From Vicingaceae bacterium (GTDB lineage: Bacteria > Bacteroidota > Bacteroidia > Flavobacteriales_E > Vicingaceae), in NCBI GenBank assembly GCA_028245195.1, contig JAOKCF010000001.1, positions 478,326 to 542,325 on the forward strand: a stretch of 64,000 nucleotides of DNA, in the 5' to 3' direction. Of the stretch, positions 25,195-34,512 are shown one piece after another. The first letter of the stretch is position 1, and every line of letters starts with the position of its first letter. The position numbers were made by a program, and so were the translations under genes. The notes beneath the pieces were generated by a model. It was not told the origin of the DNA, ran no database searches, and was given only the letters and a program-made list of their open reading frames with translations.

Positions 25195-26928
25195 ATGAAG
25201 TGGGATAATAGGTTTCTTTACATTTTTGCAATTGCAATAATGGCATGCGCCATATACCTCCCAGGCATTACCAATTCTTTCACCTATTTGGACGACCACG
25301 TTCAGGTGGTTGAAAACCCCTATATAAGAACGCTTGGTTTTAACTCAATAATGGGGATTTTTTCCACCTTATTTGTTGGTATGTATCAACCAGTTACTAC
25401 GCTTTCTTATGCGGCAATACACTCCTTATTTGGTTTAAATTCAACCGCTTTCCACGGACTATCATTACTAGTTCATATTCTCAATAGCTTCCTAGTTTTT
25501 AAATTAATGCAGCATTTTTTAAACGCTAAAAAAACTAGTATTTTTTTAGCAATTTTATTTCTAACTCACCCTATGCAAGTAGAGTCAGTGGCATGGGTTT
25601 CAGCTTTTAGCAACTTACTATTCAGTCTCTTTTTCCTTGCCGCTTTTTGGAGTTACATCCGTTATAAAACTTCAGGGAAAATAAAATTTTTCGCACTCTG
25701 CTTTTCGCTGTTTCTTTTATCCTGCGCTTCAAAATCAGCTGCGGTTGTATTTCCAATAATTCTGTTTGCTTACGACTACTATCTATCCAATAAATTTGAA
25801 ATAAAATTACTGTTGCAGAAAATTCCATTTTTAGTAATTTCTATTTTATTTGGAGTGGTGACCATTTTAGGCAGAGAAACAGCTGGACACCTATCTGACT
25901 TAACGGAAACTTTTAATGCATTAGATCGAGCATTATTAGTGAGTCACTCCTTCCTATTTTATCCTATTAAGTTTCTTTTTCCATATCATCTATCGGCTTT
26001 TTATCCTTATCCAGAATTAAGTAATGGAGCTCTTCCTCTTCTTTATTATTTGAGCCCTGTGCTAATTGTTGGATTATTAGTCGCAACCATTCGCTTTAGA
26101 AAAAAGAAGCTGTTGATTTTTGGATCAGTGTGGTTTGTAATAACAATTGCGCTCGTGCTTCAATTCGTGCCCTTTGGCAATCAAATTACCGCCGACCGAT
26201 ACATTTACCTACCCTTATTTGGATTACTCCTCATTCTTGGGTCTTTTCTCCAAAAACTTAAAAGCTCTAAGCTCATTCTATTATTCAGCATTCCTCTAAT
26301 TGTATTAAGTTTCCTCTCTTTTCAAAGAGTACAAATTTGGGAGAATGATGAAACCTTGTGGACCTCTGTTATTGAGACTCACCCAAATGTTTCACAAGCG
26401 TATAATAACCTTGGGTCTTATTCTCTGAAAAGTAACAAGGATGAAGAAGCATTCGACTATTTTAATCGAGCAATTGAGATTCAGCCCAACTACGCTGACG
26501 CGTATTCTAATCGAGGAAATATTTTTGCACAAGACGGGAACTCAGAAGCAGCAGTGAAAGACTTCAACAAAGCCATCCAGTTAAAACCGCATGCTGATGC
26601 TTATTTCAATAGAGCAAACGAATACTCAAAATTAAATCGCTTGAATGAAGCCATCTCTGACTACACTAAAAGCATTGAACTAGATCCAAAAGTCGATTCT
26701 TATACGAATAGAGCTTTTACCTATTTGAAATTGAAAAATATAGCCTTCGCTAAACGCGACCTAAAAACAGCCCAAAAACTAAATCCTAATTATGGAAGAG
26801 CCTATTTCTTAGAAGGAATAGTAGAACAAAACCTAGGAGATAAACCGGCAGCTTGTGCCGCATTCTTAAAAGCAGCCAACCTGGGAGAAAAAGACGCAAA
26901 AGAGGCTTATTCGCAAACGTGTCGTTAA
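25195..26928 (+). CDS. Multi-membrane GT-C-like protein with C-terminal TPRs (TMTC-like)
   Basis: The 577-residue protein has about nine or ten membrane segments in residues 1-375, then TPR repeats to the end (NNLGSYSLKSNKDEEAFDYF, YADAYSNRGNIFAQ, DAYFNRANEYSKLNRLNEA). The first luminal loop has FTYLDDHVQVVENPYI, an acidic motif typical of GT-C glycosyltransferases, and MYQPVTTLSYAAIHSLFGLN and HPMQVESVAWVS match the eukaryotic TMTC O-mannosyltransferase pattern. It may therefore glycosylate exported proteins using a lipid-linked sugar, with the TPRs in the periplasm or cytoplasm. That function is inferred from fold-level resemblance. Its stop overlaps the convergent prmC by 4 bases. Confidence 0.7.
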   Translation: MKWDNRFLYIFAIAIMACAIYLPGITNSFTYLDDHVQVVENPYIRTLGFNSIMGIFSTLFVGMYQPVTTLSYAAIHSLFGLNSTAFHGLSLLVHILNSFLVFKLMQHFLNAKKTSIFLAILFLTHPMQVESVAWVSAFSNLLFSLFFLAAFWSYIRYKTSGKIKFFALCFSLFLLSCASKSAAVVFPIILFAYDYYLSNKFEIKLLLQKIPFLVISILFGVVTILGRETAGHLSDLTETFNALDRALLVSHSFLFYPIKFLFPYHLSAFYPYPELSNGALPLLYYLSPVLIVGLLVATIRFRKKKLLIFGSVWFVITIALVLQFVPFGNQITADRYIYLPLFGLLLILGSFLQKLKSSKLILLFSIPLIVLSFLSFQRVQIWENDETLWTSVIETHPNVSQAYNNLGSYSLKSNKDEEAFDYFNRAIEIQPNYADAYSNRGNIFAQDGNSEAAVKDFNKAIQLKPHADAYFNRANEYSKLNRLNEAISDYTKSIELDPKVDSYTNRAFTYLKLKNIAFAKRDLKTAQKLNPNYGRAYFLEGIVEQNLGDKPAACAAFLKAANLGEKDAKEAYSQTCR

Positions 26929-27767
26929 GTTAAAACTGCACGAATCATTCGGTTCCTGCCGTAAATATCTTCTTTTAATTCAACCTGCTCGAAACCTCCC
27001 TTTTCCAAAAGTGCCATGCACTCAGAACCCAAGTCTTCATGAATTTCCCAATACAAAACCCCTTTTCGCTTTAGCATTTTTGGCGCAATTTCAACTATGC
27101 GTTTATAGAATAACAATGGGTCATCACTTTCCGGTGCCAGTGCAATAACGGGCTCGTATTCGATCACATTTTTATCTAAGGCCTCCAACTCTTCCCTTTT
27201 TACATAGGGTGGGTTACTCACAACGATATCGTATAGCTCTTTTGGAACTTGTGTTAAAATGTCATGAACCTCAATTTCAATGTTTGCATTCAACAATCTA
27301 GCATTTTTAATTGCAGTTTTGGTAGCACTTTCAGAAATTTCTGTTGCATCTACTTTGAAGAATTTTCCTTCTAAGAAAAGAGTGATTGGAATACAACCGC
27401 TCCCAGTTCCAATATCTAAAATGGACTTGCCTCCTGTATCTTCGCGCTCCAGAATCCACTGGACTAACTCTTCCGTCTCTGATCTTGGAACCAAGACACT
27501 TTCGTCAACATAGAACTCTCTGCCATAAAAAACACTTTGATTGATGATGTAATCAATCGGTTTGTGTGTTTTTATTTCAGCAATGGCTTTGTTTAATTTT
27601 TTTAACTCCTCAACCTCTATTAACTCACTTGAATTTAGAACAACTTGAGCTCTGCCATAACCTAAATAAAAGTCGTACAAAATTGCGAGGTGATTATTTA
27701 GCTCATTCTCATTAAATTGATCTTTAAACTCTTTCTTAAAACTCTTCGAAAAGTCGGCTAGTGTCAT
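26925..27767 (-). CDS. prmC: Release-factor glutamine methyltransferase PrmC
   Basis: PrmC methylates the GGQ glutamine of peptide release factors. The 280-residue protein has the N-terminal helical domain (DFYLGYGRAQVVLN, then TGE-like DYIINQSVFYG and VLVPRSETEELVQWIL), the SAM motif ILDIGTGSGCIPITLFLEG (about residues 115-133) and the catalytic VVSNPPYVKREE. It stands alone on the minus strand between the TMTC-like gene and ribD. Confidence 0.95.
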   Translation of the reverse strand: MTLADFSKSFKKEFKDQFNENELNNHLAILYDFYLGYGRAQVVLNSSELIEVEELKKLNKAIAEIKTHKPIDYIINQSVFYGREFYVDESVLVPRSETEELVQWILEREDTGGKSILDIGTGSGCIPITLFLEGKFFKVDATEISESATKTAIKNARLLNANIEIEVHDILTQVPKELYDIVVSNPPYVKREELEALDKNVIEYEPVIALAPESDDPLLFYKRIVEIAPKMLKRKGVLYWEIHEDLGSECMALLEKGGFEQVELKEDIYGRNRMIRAVLT

Positions 27768-27812
27768 TGGTTTACTGAACTAAATATGAGTTGCCGAAGT
27801 TAGTATTTTATC

Positions 27813-27820
27813 TACTTTTG
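27813..27820 (+). promoter_or_regulatory. -7 promoter box (TACTTTTG) at the ribD start
   Basis: A full TAnnTTTG match ends 5 bases before the GTG start of ribD. If the start is right, the message is nearly leaderless, as for lpxD. Confidence 0.55.
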
Positions 27821-27825
27821 AAACC

Positions 27826-28860
27826 GTGACCCTGAAAGACGAAATATTCATGAACAGAGCCCTTCAGCTTGCAGCTTTGGGCAATTTAAATGCTGCACCA
27901 AACCCATTGGTTGGAGCTGTGGTGGTTCATGAGGGCAAAATAATTGGAGAGGGTTATCATAGAGCTTGTGGAGAGGCACATGCCGAAGTGAACGCGATTC
28001 AATCAGTTTCAAATAAGTCCTTGTTATCCGAATCGACCATGTACGTCACCCTAGAGCCGTGCACTCATTTTGGGAAAACACCTCCTTGCGCTGACTTAAT
28101 CGTTCAACACAACTTTAAAAGAGTTGTGATCTGTAACCTTGACCCGTTTGAAAAGGTTGCAGGAAATGGAATTAAAAAACTATTAGCTGCCGGTATTGAG
28201 TTTGAATCAGGATGTTTAGAAAAAAAGGGAAGGCATTTAAACCGTCGATTTTTTTGTTTTCACGAGAAAAAAAGGCCGTACATCATTTTAAAATGGGCCG
28301 AGAGTGCGGACGGGTTTATTGGAAAAAAGAATGAGCAAGTTTGGCTAACAGGTTCCATTTCAAAACAACTCGTTCATCTTTGGAGAGCAGAAGAATCTGC
28401 CATTTTAGTGGGTAAAAACACTGCAATTATTGATAACCCTGAGTTGACTGTTCGCGAAGTAACAGGCAAAAACCCAACGCGATTTTTAGTCGACAAGAAT
28501 CTTGAAGTTCCGAACAGCTCAAAAATCCATAGCAACGAATCCAACACGATCGTTTTAAATTCGATTGAAACAAAACAACAGAAAAACATTGACCACATCA
28601 AAATCAACTTCGAAAACGGTGTGCCCACTCAAGTTGCTAAAGTTTGCTTCGACAGAAATATTACTTCGATTATAATCGAAGGAGGAGCAAAAACGTTGCA
28701 GCAATTTATCGACTCAAACCTTTGGGACGAAGCAAGAGTCTTTAGCGCAAAGAAGACAATATATAAAGGAGTTAACTGTCCAACATTGAAAGGGACCCTT
28801 GAGCATAGTGAGAAACTTGAAAATGACACGCTCAACATTTACAGTAATCCGACTGCATGA
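27826..28860 (+). CDS. ribD: Bifunctional riboflavin deaminase-reductase RibD
   Basis: RibD carries out the second and third steps of riboflavin synthesis. The 344-residue protein has the deaminase zinc site (HAEVNAI and PCTHFGKTPPC, about residues 51-90) and the reductase domain from about residue 150 (ILKWAESADGFIG, SILVGKNTAIIDNPELTVR-like segment, IIIEGGAKTLQQF). The GTG start is preferred over the ATG at 27850 because it keeps the conserved residues before MNRALQLA. The stop overlaps the start of the transporter gene by 4 bases (ATGA). Confidence 0.94.
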   Translation: MTLKDEIFMNRALQLAALGNLNAAPNPLVGAVVVHEGKIIGEGYHRACGEAHAEVNAIQSVSNKSLLSESTMYVTLEPCTHFGKTPPCADLIVQHNFKRVVICNLDPFEKVAGNGIKKLLAAGIEFESGCLEKKGRHLNRRFFCFHEKKRPYIILKWAESADGFIGKKNEQVWLTGSISKQLVHLWRAEESAILVGKNTAIIDNPELTVREVTGKNPTRFLVDKNLEVPNSSKIHSNESNTIVLNSIETKQQKNIDHIKINFENGVPTQVAKVCFDRNITSIIIEGGAKTLQQFIDSNLWDEARVFSAKKTIYKGVNCPTLKGTLEHSEKLENDTLNIYSNPTA

Positions 28861-29729
28861 TCTACTTAATTTTAAGCATCCTATGCTCTGCTGCTATCTT
28901 CATAATTTTCAAATCATTTGAACGTTTCAGGGTAAATACGTTTACCGCTATAGTAGTAAACTACTTTATTGCCGGTATTACAGGTTTTGCAACTTTAGGG
29001 GAGACACCTTCATTTGAAAAGGTAACCACATCGCCTTGGTTTGTAAACAGTCTAATTTTAGGAGTCGTATTTATATCGCTGTTCAATATTATAGCCATTA
29101 CTGCTCAAAAACTAGGAGCATCAGTAGCTTCCATCGCCAATAAAATGGCATTGATTATTCCTGTTGGCTTTGCCATAATGTATTACAATGATGTCGTAAA
29201 TGCCATCAAAATAGCAGGAATTTTATTGGCGTTAATTGGAGTTTACCTTTCTACACATAAAGAAAAAGTGGATGGTAAAAAACTCGACAAAAGACTCTTA
29301 GCAATACCGCTCGTACTATTCTTAGGTTCAGGATTCATTGATACTTTTTTAAAATACAATCAAGGTGCTTATTTAAATACCAATGCCTTTGATGCAAAAA
29401 TATTCCCAGCAATTACATTCTTAACCGCATTTACTATTGGAATTGCAGCAATGAGCATTGATAAAAGCAAAAGAGATTTTAGCAGAAACACTTTGATCGG
29501 AGGAGTTGTACTAGGAGTTATTAATTACGGCTCCATCTTTTTTCTAATTTCAATTTTTAACCACACTGATTTAGAAAGTTCTGTTGTATTTCCAATTAAC
29601 AACATGGGTGTTGTTTTAACAACTGCTGTTGCTTCACTGCTAATTTTCAAAGAGCAGTTTTCAATAAAAAATAAAATAGGAATTCTAGTTTCAATCATTG
29701 CCCTTCTACTCATAATATTTTCTACTTGA
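28857..29729 (+). CDS. DMT-superfamily (EamA-type) membrane transporter
   Basis: The 290-residue protein has about ten hydrophobic helices arranged as two EamA-like halves (for example FTAIVVNYFIAGITGFATL in the first, and FFLISIFNHTDLESSVVFPI in the second). The last segment is KIGILVSIIALLLIIFST. Such proteins export or import small metabolites or nucleotide sugars across the inner membrane. It is coupled at both ends: ATGA overlap with ribD, and TTGA overlap with the next gene. The substrate is unknown; neighbouring ribD does not prove a flavin role. Confidence 0.8.
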   Translation: MIYLILSILCSAAIFIIFKSFERFRVNTFTAIVVNYFIAGITGFATLGETPSFEKVTTSPWFVNSLILGVVFISLFNIIAITAQKLGASVASIANKMALIIPVGFAIMYYNDVVNAIKIAGILLALIGVYLSTHKEKVDGKKLDKRLLAIPLVLFLGSGFIDTFLKYNQGAYLNTNAFDAKIFPAITFLTAFTIGIAAMSIDKSKRDFSRNTLIGGVVLGVINYGSIFFLISIFNHTDLESSVVFPINNMGVVLTTAVASLLIFKEQFSIKNKIGILVSIIALLLIIFST

Positions 29730-30310
29730 GCACCTTTAAGACCATAAAAAAGACTTCCACTTCATTCTTTAAAGAAAAAGGAAGCAAGTTTTATGTCTAT
29801 GCTTTTCCTATTCATACAAAGGAAGATGTGAAGGAGTGCTTGGAAAAGATTCAAGAAGAACATCCTAAAGCCCGGCACATTTGCTCAGCATTTTTAATTG
29901 GGATTGGCGATCAGGAATATTACATTGCAAATGACGATGGAGAACCTGCCAACTCTGCAGGAGCTCCAATTTTAGGGCAAATACGATCTGCAGGGATTAC
30001 AAACACCTACATTGCTGTTGTTCGATACTTTGGAGGAACTAAGCTTGGTGTTGGGGGACTTATACAAGCCTATAAGCTTGGAGCTGCGCTGGCGTTAAAA
30101 GAAAATGAAATTATAGAAGTAGAACCCCAAGCTAGCCTCTCTTTTAAAATTGGTTTTGATTTAATGGGAAAGATACTTCCAATTATTGATAAAAATATTT
30201 TAGACGCTAAAATTGAAAACCATACTGACGGAGTTCAAATTGGACTAACGTTTAATGAAAAAGATGAGTCTATAATTCGAGGGTTATTTGAAAGATGGGT
30301 AACCATCTAA
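29726..30310 (+). CDS. YigZ/IMPACT family protein
   Basis: The 194-residue protein shows the UPF0029 signature: HPKARHICSAFLIG, DDGEPANSAGAPIL and VVRYFGGTKLGVGGLIQAY, followed by a ferredoxin-like C-terminal domain (DUF1949 type). Relatives interact with the translation machinery and stress kinases in eukaryotes; the bacterial role is unclear. The start codon is TTG, overlapping the stop of the transporter gene, which argues for translational coupling in a ribD-EamA-yigZ operon. Confidence 0.88.
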   Translation: MSTFKTIKKTSTSFFKEKGSKFYVYAFPIHTKEDVKECLEKIQEEHPKARHICSAFLIGIGDQEYYIANDDGEPANSAGAPILGQIRSAGITNTYIAVVRYFGGTKLGVGGLIQAYKLGAALALKENEIIEVEPQASLSFKIGFDLMGKILPIIDKNILDAKIENHTDGVQIGLTFNEKDESIIRGLFERWVTI

Positions 30311-30336
30311 CCAACCTTCATACTACCGACGGAGAA

Positions 30337-31776
30337 TCAACCTCTCTTCAGCACTTTCAATACATCTTCCTTCTTCACCAAACCAAGCAATAAAGCTAGC
30401 ACTCCAAACAATGCGATTATGAGGAAGCCATGAATTCTAAAATCTGAGAAATATACGACAGAGAATATAGAAACCATAACTCCGACAACCACCAAAAGAA
30501 CCTGTTTTAGAATAAAACTCCATTCGTAGTGCATTTCAAAAAGTCGTTTGCAAATAATTATTTGCGCCAGAATAACGAAGAACTGAGTACCTAAGGTTGC
30601 AACTGCTGCTCCCCAAGCACCATATTCTGGAATTAGGATCCAATTCATTGTAAAATTTACAACTAACCCTATGAGTGAAATGATGTTCAGCTTTTTCAAA
30701 CTGCCGTTTGCGGTGAGCAAGGTTCCATAAATATAGGTGAGAACAATAGCAATAAACGAAATCATTAATACAGCAAAAACTTCTGCTGATTCAACTATAT
30801 TCTCAAGGTATAGAATATTCATAATTTCTTGAGGATATAGCAAAGAAACTACAGCGACCGAAACAGCAGGAATAAAAAGTAGATTAAAAGAAGTTTGTAC
30901 CAACTTAGCAACAGATTCGTTGTTTTTCAGCATCCTAGAAAAAATCGGCAATAACAAGCCAGCGAAAAGATAACCAAACATATTAAACCCTTCCAACAAT
31001 CGATAAGCTTGATAGTAAATTCCTGCCTGCACTCGCCCATCCGGCAGCAGCCGTTCTACCATAACTGTATCTAATCTATAATAAAAAGACATTAATAATA
31101 CTAACAAGGCAAATGGCAAGCTTTGTTTTAAGATTACTCGAAACAAAACAAAATCTATCTTGATTTTATAAAATTTGGCTTTTGCATAAACCAAAAAGAA
31201 AGCAACAATCGCAGTTATGAAATAGGCCCAAAACTGAGCATATACGAACCACTCAACCTCAAAATGTCCTTCAAAATAGCCACTCCACAACAAAACACTG
31301 CACAATCCAATCATAATAACTCGATCCATTATAGAAAGGATTCCTTCGGTTTTAAATAAATGTAACCCCGAAATGTTCGACCGTAAATAAAGAATCATAG
31401 AAGCCATTATTTGATTGATTCCAAGCACAAATAACAGCCAAATAGATCTTCCTTCATATCCAAAAATTAAACCGAAGGCTAGGGTAATGGCCAAATAAAT
31501 TAGCCCAAGAATCAATTTAACATTAAAAATTCCTGAAAAATAGCGGCGTAGCATATGTGAATGCTGGGCTATGTTTCTGTTGTTGTAATTTGTGATGCCG
31601 AAGTCTAAGATTATGTTCAGTAGGATTGCAAAAGAGAAAATTGGAGCGTATAGTCCATATTCAGCAGCTCCTACTCTATTTTGAACAGCAACATCAATTC
31701 CTAAAATCCAAAATGGTTTCACCAAAAGGTTAAGAAAGAGAATGAATATAAGGTTATTAATAAATTTCCGTTGCAT
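30337..31776 (-). CDS. Polysaccharide flippase (Wzx/MATE-type)
   Basis: From the ATG at 31776 (MQRKFINNLIFILFLNLL) the protein has 479 residues with about fourteen membrane segments and the polysaccharide-synthesis fold (DVAVQNRVGAAEYGLYAPIF, AGIYYQAYRLLEGFNMFGYL, LTANGSLKKLNIISLIGLVV). A longer frame to 31926 has no support because it crosses the divergent methyltransferase start. Wzx-type proteins move lipid-linked glycans across the inner membrane. It is divergent from a methyltransferase/glycosyltransferase pair, suggesting a small glycan locus. Confidence 0.85.
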   Translation of the reverse strand: MQRKFINNLIFILFLNLLVKPFWILGIDVAVQNRVGAAEYGLYAPIFSFAILLNIILDFGITNYNNRNIAQHSHMLRRYFSGIFNVKLILGLIYLAITLAFGLIFGYEGRSIWLLFVLGINQIMASMILYLRSNISGLHLFKTEGILSIMDRVIMIGLCSVLLWSGYFEGHFEVEWFVYAQFWAYFITAIVAFFLVYAKAKFYKIKIDFVLFRVILKQSLPFALLVLLMSFYYRLDTVMVERLLPDGRVQAGIYYQAYRLLEGFNMFGYLFAGLLLPIFSRMLKNNESVAKLVQTSFNLLFIPAVSVAVVSLLYPQEIMNILYLENIVESAEVFAVLMISFIAIVLTYIYGTLLTANGSLKKLNIISLIGLVVNFTMNWILIPEYGAWGAAVATLGTQFFVILAQIIICKRLFEMHYEWSFILKQVLLVVVGVMVSIFSVVYFSDFRIHGFLIIALFGVLALLLGLVKKEDVLKVLKRG

Positions 31777-31823
31777 GAAATATCGAAAAAGGTAGGATAT
31801 GCAAAGTAAAGCAATCCAATTCG

Positions 31824-31852
31824 TTTGATTCCAATAGAGGTACGTATATTTG
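31824..31852 (+). promoter_or_regulatory. Promoter of the methyltransferase-glycosyltransferase-rnhB genes
   Basis: TTTG at 31824-31827, a 17-base spacer and TATATTTG at 31845-31852 give both Bacteroidota promoter elements. The start codon is 18 bases downstream. Confidence 0.6.
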
Positions 31853-31870
31853 CGACCCTTATTTTGAAGC

Positions 31871-32689
31871 ATGAAGATGACGGTTAAGCAGTTTTTTGAC
31901 CTCTTTGTTGAAGAGTTAAAAAACAACGAAGACTTGCAGTATTACTACAAGTATTTAGAAAATCCGGCGAAGTTTGAATTTCGTAAGGCATATTTCTGCC
32001 AGCGCCTGCAATACATTGCGGACAACATAACCGATCCAACTTTACGAATTTGGGATTGCGGATGTGGCTTCGGAACAACTGCTATCTTTCTATCTATAAA
32101 TGGAATTGCTTCTCACGGCACAACTTTGGAGCATTACATTCATCAAATTCCAAGAAGGTTAAAATACTGGGGTCAGTTTGGTGATGTAAGCAAGTTCACG
32201 TGCTCATACGAGAATATATTCGATCACAAGTTTGAAGCAAACAGCTACGATTTAGTAATCATTCAAGATACCTTACACCACTTAGAGCCACTAAACGAAG
32301 CGCTTCAAATTCTGCACCATGTGATTAACGCGAAAGGACGACTACTGATTATTGAAGAAAATGGGAATAATGTTATCCAAAATCTAAAATTGTACAAACA
32401 AAGAGGGAATAAGAGAATCATTGAAATATATGACGAAAGCCTAAAGAAAAACATTTTATTGGGTAACGAAAACATCCGAAGTTTGGCTACATGGCAAGAA
32501 GAATTTCAAAAAGAGGGATTCAATATTGAGCAAGATACAGTTCAATACATTCGATATTACTTGCCTTTTGCTTTTCCCAATAAAAAAGCAAAGGAAAGAG
32601 TTGAAAAAGAACAGCTGATTTGGAAGAAGAATAATTTCTTAAAAGAGTATTTTTTCTTTGGAATCAATTACATGGTAGAAAAAGTATAA
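31871..32689 (+). CDS. SAM-dependent methyltransferase
   Basis: The 272-residue protein has a class I methyltransferase core: motif I RIWDCGCGFGTTAIFLS (about residues 58-74), VIIQDTLHHLEPLNEAL in the motif IV region and KGRLLIIEENGNN after it. It is followed 9 bases later by a glycosyltransferase and is divergent from the flippase, so it may methylate a sugar or lipid-linked glycan. The substrate is not predictable. Confidence 0.8.
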   Translation: MKMTVKQFFDLFVEELKNNEDLQYYYKYLENPAKFEFRKAYFCQRLQYIADNITDPTLRIWDCGCGFGTTAIFLSINGIASHGTTLEHYIHQIPRRLKYWGQFGDVSKFTCSYENIFDHKFEANSYDLVIIQDTLHHLEPLNEALQILHHVINAKGRLLIIEENGNNVIQNLKLYKQRGNKRIIEIYDESLKKNILLGNENIRSLATWQEEFQKEGFNIEQDTVQYIRYYLPFAFPNKKAKERVEKEQLIWKKNNFLKEYFFFGINYMVEKV

Positions 32690-32698
32690 CTTCATTGT

Positions 32699-33829
32699 AT
32701 GAAAATTGCCGTCAATACCAGACTTTTGGTTCCAGACAAAATGGACGGCATAGCTCGATTTTCATATGAAACTCTTCAACTAATTACCAGAGCTCACCCA
32801 GAAATTCAATTCACGTTCATTTTCGACAGACAAGTTGAACAAAATACGTTCAAGTTTCCAGAAAATGTAAGTTTTGTAACCGTCAGCCCACCTGCTCGTC
32901 ATCCGGTTTTATGGTTCGTTTGGTTCGAAATAAATTTAAAACGATACATCAATCAAAATAATTTTGATTTATTCCTTTCACCAGAAGGATGGGTTCCTCC
33001 AAAATTGAATTGTAAAAGCCTCGCTGTAATTCACGATCTCAATTTTGAGCATCATCCAGAACATATTATTTGGAGTCACAGAAGGTACTTACAGCATTTC
33101 TTCCCAAAGTTTGCTAAACGAGCTACGCGAATTGCAACAGTGTCTGAGTATTCCAAGCATGATATTTCTTCGACCTATAATGTCCCGTCAAGAGAAATTG
33201 ATGTCGTGTACAATGGGGCGAACGAAGTTTTTAACCCAGCTTCAATTGAAAAGCAACTAGAATTTAAGGAGCGATACACGTCGAAAAATGATTTTTTCAT
33301 TTTTATAGGGACAATACACCCGAGAAAGAACTTGGAGCATTTATTATTAGCTTTTGAGGACTTTAAAACACGAACGACAAATAAGACTAAGCTACTGATT
33401 GCAGGTAATAAAAAATGGTGGCCATCAAAGTTGGAAAAAACGTTTCAATCGATGAATTTTAAAGTAGACGTAAACTTTATGGGAAGGCTTTCTGACGAAG
33501 AGCTTTCAATGGCATTATCTAGCGCTTTAGCCCTCACTTACCTGCCTTATTTCGAAGGATTTGGAATTCCAATTTTAGAAGCTTTTCAAACTGAGACAGC
33601 CGTAATCACGTCGAACGCAACATCAATGCCAGAGGTCGCGGCAGATGCGGCCATATTGTGCAATCCCCGAAACGTAAGCGAAATTGCTAATGCCATGGAA
33701 TTAATTGCCAATCAGCCTGAAAAAAGAGCCTCTTTAATAGAAAAAGGCAAACTGAGAAAACAAGACTTTTCTTGGAAAATCAGTGCCAACTTATTATGGA
33801 ATAGCATTGAAAAGACACTAAAGAATTGA
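32699..33829 (+). CDS. Family 4-type glycosyltransferase
   Basis: The 376-residue protein is a GT-B enzyme: an N-terminal acceptor domain (SPEGWVPPKLNC, AVIHDLNFEHHPE) and a C-terminal donor domain with FIFIGTIHPRKNLEHLLLAF, VNFMGRLSDEELSMAL and the E-x7-E motif PYFEGFGIPILEAF followed by SNATSMPEV. This pattern is that of mannosyltransferase-like GT4 enzymes. It probably adds a sugar to the glycan moved by the adjacent flippase. Its stop overlaps the TTG start of rnhB by 4 bases. Confidence 0.87.
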   Translation: MKIAVNTRLLVPDKMDGIARFSYETLQLITRAHPEIQFTFIFDRQVEQNTFKFPENVSFVTVSPPARHPVLWFVWFEINLKRYINQNNFDLFLSPEGWVPPKLNCKSLAVIHDLNFEHHPEHIIWSHRRYLQHFFPKFAKRATRIATVSEYSKHDISSTYNVPSREIDVVYNGANEVFNPASIEKQLEFKERYTSKNDFFIFIGTIHPRKNLEHLLLAFEDFKTRTTNKTKLLIAGNKKWWPSKLEKTFQSMNFKVDVNFMGRLSDEELSMALSSALALTYLPYFEGFGIPILEAFQTETAVITSNATSMPEVAADAAILCNPRNVSEIANAMELIANQPEKRASLIEKGKLRKQDFSWKISANLLWNSIEKTLKN

Positions 33830-34410
33830 GGCTAAAAAACCACCTTAAAAAAGGACAAATAGAAGTTGGTTGCGACGAAGCCGGCAGAGGTTGCTATGCA
33901 GGGCCAGTTTATGCCGCGGCAGTTATTTTAGACCCTAAAAAACGCAATACTTCACTAAACGATTCTAAAAAACTCAATAAAAAAACGAGAGACGAATTAA
34001 GACTGTGGATTGAAAAAAACGCATTGGGTTGGGCGGTTGGAATAGTTGCAGCAAAAGAAATTGATGAAATCAACATCCTTAATGCTTCATTTTTAGCGAT
34101 GCATCGAGCTATAAATCAACTGAAGTTAGATTTTGATCATCTCTTAATTGATGGTAACCGTTTTACCCCCTATAAATCCGTTGCCCATACATGCATTATA
34201 AAAGGAGATGGCAAGTTTAAGAACATTGCAGCTGCTTCCATTTTAGCTAAAACTCATCGCGATGATTGCATGCAGAAGATTGCTGAGGATTATCCACATT
34301 ACGACTGGCAAAACAATCAAGGTTACGGAACGCTCAATCATAGAAATGCACTAAAAGAGTTTGGCGTTTGTGAACATCACCGAACAAGTTTCAATCTATT
34401 TCGTAAATAA
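33826..34410 (+). CDS. rnhB: Ribonuclease HII
   Basis: RNase HII cuts RNA in RNA-DNA hybrids and removes misincorporated ribonucleotides. The 194-residue protein has the catalytic opening EVGCDEAGRGCYAGPVYAAA (D17-E18 area), the second acidic site LLIDGNRF, KGDGKFKNIAAASILAK and the terminal GYGTLNHRNAL with its conserved histidine. The TTG start overlaps the previous stop, so expression depends on the glycosyltransferase gene upstream, an unusual partner for a housekeeping nuclease. Confidence 0.95.
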   Translation: MRLKNHLKKGQIEVGCDEAGRGCYAGPVYAAAVILDPKKRNTSLNDSKKLNKKTRDELRLWIEKNALGWAVGIVAAKEIDEINILNASFLAMHRAINQLKLDFDHLLIDGNRFTPYKSVAHTCIIKGDGKFKNIAAASILAKTHRDDCMQKIAEDYPHYDWQNNQGYGTLNHRNALKEFGVCEHHRTSFNLFRK

Positions 34411-34479
34411 TAACAAAGAGTTTCTGGACTTAATGTTTACTATTTGAAAAATAGGTAGTCTTAAAAATTCTTAAAATAT

Positions 34480-34487
34480 TACATTTG
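34480..34487 (+). promoter_or_regulatory. -7 promoter box (TACATTTG) for the lipoprotein/DUF5723 pair
   Basis: Full match to TAnnTTTG, 25 bases before the lipoprotein ATG. No clear -33 element is visible. Confidence 0.45.
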
Positions 34488-34512
34488 ACGTACTAACTTC
34501 TAACACTCTTAG

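Noticed and set aside
31777-31926. Longer start for the flippase
   Set aside because: The extra 50 residues cross the divergent promoter and methyltransferase start, and flippases begin close to their first membrane helix.
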